Position numbers and translations under genes: made by a program. A model generated the notes under the pieces. The model ran no database searches and was not told the DNA's origin. It saw only the letters and a list, made by a program, of their open reading frames with translations. From positions 1 through 8,651 of the forward strand of contig JAOUJU010000068.1 of NCBI GenBank assembly GCA_029883045.1: a DNA stretch of 8,651 nt. Direction: 5' to 3'. This document shows positions 6,442 through 8,651 of this stretch, in pieces (within the stretch, counting starts at the first letter, position 1; the number at the start of each line of letters is the position of its first letter). Source of the DNA: Rhodospirillaceae bacterium. Its GTDB lineage: Bacteria; Pseudomonadota; Alphaproteobacteria; Rhodospirillales; Magnetovibrionaceae.

Positions 6442-7575
6442 TTGAAAGCAGATACACCAGCTCTGACCATTGGAATTGAAGAAGAATACCTTTTGGTTGA
6501 CCGCGAAACGCGCGAACTAGCCAGCGACCCCCCACAAGAGCTATTCGTAGAATGTGAAAAACACGTACCCGGTTTGGTGCGCCCAGAATTCATGAAAGCC
6601 CAAATAGAAGTTGGAACATCGGTTTGCGAAACCGTAAGCGAAGCCCGTGCACAACTGGCGCATCTGAGAGGCACCATTCGTGAAATTTCTTCCCATTATG
6701 GGCTAGTTCCCATAGCTGCCTCTACCCACCCCTCTTCGGAATGGAAGTCGCAAACCCACACCGATAAGGATCGCTACAATGTTTTGGCAAATGATATGCA
6801 AGTAGTTGCGCGCAGGTTGTTAATAAGCGGAATGCACGTTCATATCGGTGTTGAAGACAATAATTTTCGCATCGACCTGCTAAATCAGGCCACCTATTTC
6901 CTTCCACATCTTTTAGCACTTAGTACCTCGTCGCCATTTTGGCGCGGCGAAGATACCGGAATGCAATCATACCGCATTAGTGTATTTGATGAATTACCGC
7001 GAACTGGCCTTCCGGCGCATTTTGAAACCTATAGCGAATATCGTCGCCACATTGATGTTTTGATCAAAACTGGCGTCATCCCAGATGCCACCATGATGTG
7101 GTGGGACCTACGCCCATCGGATAAATTTCCCACGGTGGAAATGCGCATAACCGATATTTGCACATACCTTGATGATGCCGTGGCAATTGCAGCGCTTTAT
7201 CAATGCATTGCGCGAATGCTTTATCGCTTGCGTCTTGGCAACCAACGGTGGCGTATATACGACAATATGTTAGTAAACGAAAATCGCTGGCGGGCGCAAA
7301 GGTACGGTATCGAGGGGGGGATGATTGATTTTGGCAAAGCCGAAATGATAGATTTCAAAACCCTGATGGACGAATTAACGGAACTTGTCGCCATAGATGC
7401 ACAAGAATTGGGTTGCGTTGACGAAATAAGGCATATTCATACCATTGTATCGCGTGGCACATCTGCCAATCTGCAACGAAAAGTATACAATGAAAAAATT
7501 AAATCAGGGGCCAGCACCCAATCGGCTCTAAATGCGGTCGTTGACTGGCTGGCTGAGGCCACCCATCAATATTGA
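6442..7575 (+). CDS. ybdK: YbdK-type carboxylate-amine ligase (glutamate-cysteine ligase-like, GCS2 family)
   Basis: This encodes 377 residues, the usual family length (about 370-380). Key features are the N-terminal nucleotide/metal-binding motif TIGIEEEYLLVD (9-20), GMHVHIGVED (130-139), the stretch SPFWRGEDTGMQSYR, the motif MMWWDLRPSDKFPTVEMRI, and NENRWRAQRYG near the C-terminal third. These are diagnostic of the ATP-dependent YbdK/EgtA-like GCS2 fold. E. coli YbdK shows weak gamma-glutamylcysteine ligase activity in vitro and its true substrate is uncertain, so glutathione synthesis should not be assumed. The start is a TTG. An in-frame TAA at 6427-6429 leaves no other start before the essential GIEEEY motif, the next in-frame ATG is near codon 51, and a G-run (6432-6437) provides a purine-rich ribosome-binding site. 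The neighbour upstream is an N-formylglutamate amidohydrolase-family gene. Confidence 0.9.
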   Translation: MKADTPALTIGIEEEYLLVDRETRELASDPPQELFVECEKHVPGLVRPEFMKAQIEVGTSVCETVSEARAQLAHLRGTIREISSHYGLVPIAASTHPSSEWKSQTHTDKDRYNVLANDMQVVARRLLISGMHVHIGVEDNNFRIDLLNQATYFLPHLLALSTSSPFWRGEDTGMQSYRISVFDELPRTGLPAHFETYSEYRRHIDVLIKTGVIPDATMMWWDLRPSDKFPTVEMRITDICTYLDDAVAIAALYQCIARMLYRLRLGNQRWRIYDNMLVNENRWRAQRYGIEGGMIDFGKAEMIDFKTLMDELTELVAIDAQELGCVDEIRHIHTIVSRGTSANLQRKVYNEKIKSGASTQSALNAVVDWLAEATHQY

Positions 7576-7599
7576 CCAATTGCGGTAGTTTTAAAAAAC

Positions 7600-7629
7600 T
7601 TTTCCACAGCCTTAACAGCTTTTTCCACA
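7600..7629 (+). promoter_or_regulatory. Pair of DnaA-box-like sequences upstream of gapR
   Basis: TTTTCCACA occurs at 7600-7608 and again at 7621-7629, in the same orientation and 21 bp apart (two helical turns). Each differs from the strict DnaA box TTATCCACA at one position and fits the relaxed TTWTNCACA. They lie 75-104 bp before the gapR start. Binding by DnaA is inferred from the match only. Confidence 0.45.
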
Positions 7630-7640
7630 TTGCCGTGAGC

Positions 7641-7657
7641 CATTAGCAAGGCTAATG
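7641..7657. promoter_or_regulatory. Perfect palindrome upstream of gapR
   Basis: CATTAGC-AAG-GCTAATG has 7-bp arms and a 3-nt centre. It could be a dimeric repressor site or a small hairpin. No T-run follows, so it is not a typical intrinsic terminator for the preceding ligase gene. It lies between the DnaA-like boxes and the gapR ribosome-binding site. Confidence 0.45.
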
Positions 7658-7703
7658 TCCGGCCAACTGATAATGATTAAACTATAAAACAGGAAACACA
7701 AAA

Positions 7704-7946
7704 ATGAGCGATGTTGGCGGTATAGCGGCAGATAAACTACGTTCCTTCGTTGAACGCATAGAACGTCTGGAAGAAGAAAAAGCGGCACTAAGCGCAGATA
7801 TACGTGAAGTATATTCCGAGGCCAAAGGATCTGGATTTGATATCAAAATTATTCGCCAGGTTGTACGCCTGCGCAAACTTGACCAATCAGAGCGCCAAGA
7901 ACAAGAAGAGCTGTTAGATGTTTATCGCCGAGCTTTGGATATATAA
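7704..7946 (+). CDS. gapR: GapR family (DUF2312) nucleoid-associated protein
   Basis: An 80-residue, highly charged helical protein matches the DUF2312 family along its whole length. It has IAADKLRSFVERIERLEEEKAAL (residues 7-29), then EVYSEAKGSGFDIKIIRQVVRLRK (35-58), then ERQEQEELLDVYRRAL to the end. The first half is a dimerising coiled coil, and the Lys/Arg-rich second part lines the DNA channel in known structures. In Caulobacter, GapR clamps around AT-rich, overtwisted DNA ahead of transcription and replication machinery, stimulates topoisomerase activity and is needed for normal growth. AGGAA at 7691-7695, 8 nt before the ATG, supports the start. The gene is probably transcribed on its own or from the upstream ligase gene, and converges with the minus-strand gene 14 bp downstream. 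Family membership is certain in practice; the in vivo role is taken from the Caulobacter homologue. Confidence 0.95.
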   Translation: MSDVGGIAADKLRSFVERIERLEEEKAALSADIREVYSEAKGSGFDIKIIRQVVRLRKLDQSERQEQEELLDVYRRALDI

Positions 7947-7960
7947 CGCTTAAATATTGT

Positions 7961-8651
7961 TTAACCAACCGCGCCCGACATATGGGCAACAGCGGTTGAA
8001 ATACGCCTTATCAAATCGTAAATATCGCTCAATGGCTGGAACAGTTCTCGGTGTTCACGTTCATAGCCATGTTCGATATCGGTTTGATAAGTAGCTTCCT
8101 CGCCGAATGATTTTGCATCAGCAGGTGCCTCGGATATGGGGAATGCACGCTTCAAAATTTCCAAGGCATGCTTTATATCAAGATGTAGTATTTCGTTTAT
8201 CACATCATCCGAGCTTTCGGCCATGTCAGAAAACCGTGGCAAACGTGCAACGATTAAAAATACCTCGTGTATTAATGCAACTCGAAGACCGTGCAACAAT
8301 GTAAGGTCGGGATAAGTGGTGGTGGCAACAGCGGGTAGCATATTTTCATTTTGTATCGATGCCAGCCCCTTATCCAAATAAATAGTATCGTTAAGAAAAA
8401 TTCGATATGTACGATTAAGTTTTTCATGGCTGGAACTGTGGCGAAGCAAATGTGCCAGATGCTGCATCTGTTCGGCACGGGTTTGGTCTTTTTCTATTCG
8501 TGAACGTCTTAACCAAATGGCCGGGTCAAACAATGATATATATCCGTGCAATGCATCAAGGCTTGAAAGATGGCGCGCATAAGCTGCCATATTTATAAAG
8601 CGCGACACCCGATCAGAGCTTTGATAGACCTCGGTGAAGCGGTCAAAATCG
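7961..8651 (-). CDS. C-terminal part of a large protein, possibly divergent phosphoenolpyruvate carboxylase (5' end outside window)
   Basis: The minus-strand frame is open from the window edge (8651) to a TAA at 7963-7961, giving at least 229 residues. A GTG at 8608 could be read as a start, but the frame continues upstream without a stop (DFDRFTEVYQSSDR precedes it). It is better treated as the 3' end of a longer gene. The sequence is mainly alpha-helical, soluble and without a signal peptide. The block TYPDLTLLHGLRVALIHEVF, with the final RRISTAVAHMSGAVG, resembles how alphaproteobacterial phosphoenolpyruvate carboxylases end: a helix after 'lRnPyid.ln.lQ..ll', then a C-terminal helix ending in Gly. 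The catalytic His and Arg/Lys residues of that enzyme would lie outside the window, so the identification is by recall and weak. The coding call is strong; the product is tentative. It converges with gapR, and no terminator is visible in the 14-bp gap. Confidence 0.5.
   Translation of the reverse strand, partial: DFDRFTEVYQSSDRVSRFINMAAYARHLSSLDALHGYISLFDPAIWLRRSRIEKDQTRAEQMQHLAHLLRHSSSHEKLNRTYRIFLNDTIYLDKGLASIQNENMLPAVATTTYPDLTLLHGLRVALIHEVFLIVARLPRFSDMAESSDDVINEILHLDIKHALEILKRAFPISEAPADAKSFGEEATYQTDIEHGYEREHRELFQPLSDIYDLIRRISTAVAHMSGAVG

Noticed and set aside
7589..7602. Hairpin AGTTTT-AA-AAAACT followed by T residues after the ligase gene, as a terminator
   Set aside because: The stem consists almost only of A-T pairs, too weak for a normal intrinsic terminator.
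7961..8608. Complete 215-residue gene starting at the GTG at 8608
   Set aside because: The frame stays open to the window edge with protein-like sequence, and no ribosome-binding site precedes the GTG, so a 5'-truncated longer gene is more likely.
1..8651. CRISPR arrays, insertion sequences, tRNA or rRNA genes
   Set aside because: No regularly spaced repeats, transposase motifs, terminal inverted repeats or recognisable structural RNA sequences were seen on either strand.

Overview
The window looks like chromosomal DNA from a moderately AT-rich alphaproteobacterium. The main marker is a GapR/DUF2312 nucleoid-protein gene at 7704-7946, a family typical of that class. The genus cannot be named from the sequence alone. 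There are no tRNA or rRNA genes, CRISPR arrays, insertion sequences or phage genes. Eight protein genes are supported, and two of them run off the window edges.

Left part (1-1566): the 5' end of a Crp/Fnr-family regulator on the minus strand is divergent from a complete nnrS gene. The space between them holds a near-perfect Fnr/Dnr/NnrR-type box (TTGAC-TATA-ATCAA). This is the usual arrangement of a nitric-oxide or low-oxygen regulator beside the heme/copper membrane protein NnrS, although no denitrification reductases lie in the window.

Middle (1567-4664): a leader rich in GTGA/TCAC dyads precedes a two-gene, translationally coupled unit. The first gene encodes an exported, cysteine-free protein. 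It has an N-terminal FecR domain, a Ser/Ala-rich linker and a C-terminal segment resembling the TbpB-like beta-barrel 'handle' of Slam substrates. The second encodes a signal peptide, a TPR-like region and a C-terminal outer-membrane barrel ending in Phe, the layout of Slam/DUF560 proteins. My reading is a type XI (Slam-like) secretion pair whose cargo carries a FecR domain. This is the most interesting part of the window.

The 387-bp gap at 4665-5051 has no supported gene but contains a perfect TGTGA-N6-TCACA Crp-type palindrome. It is followed by a small lipoprotein of unknown function (5052-5435), an N-formylglutamate amidohydrolase-family gene (5494-6345), a YbdK-type carboxylate-amine ligase with a TTG start (6442-7575) and gapR (7704-7946). 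Upstream of gapR are two DnaA-box-like sequences 21 bp apart and a 7-bp-arm palindrome. The 3' part of a minus-strand gene, possibly a divergent phosphoenolpyruvate carboxylase, closes the window and converges on gapR.
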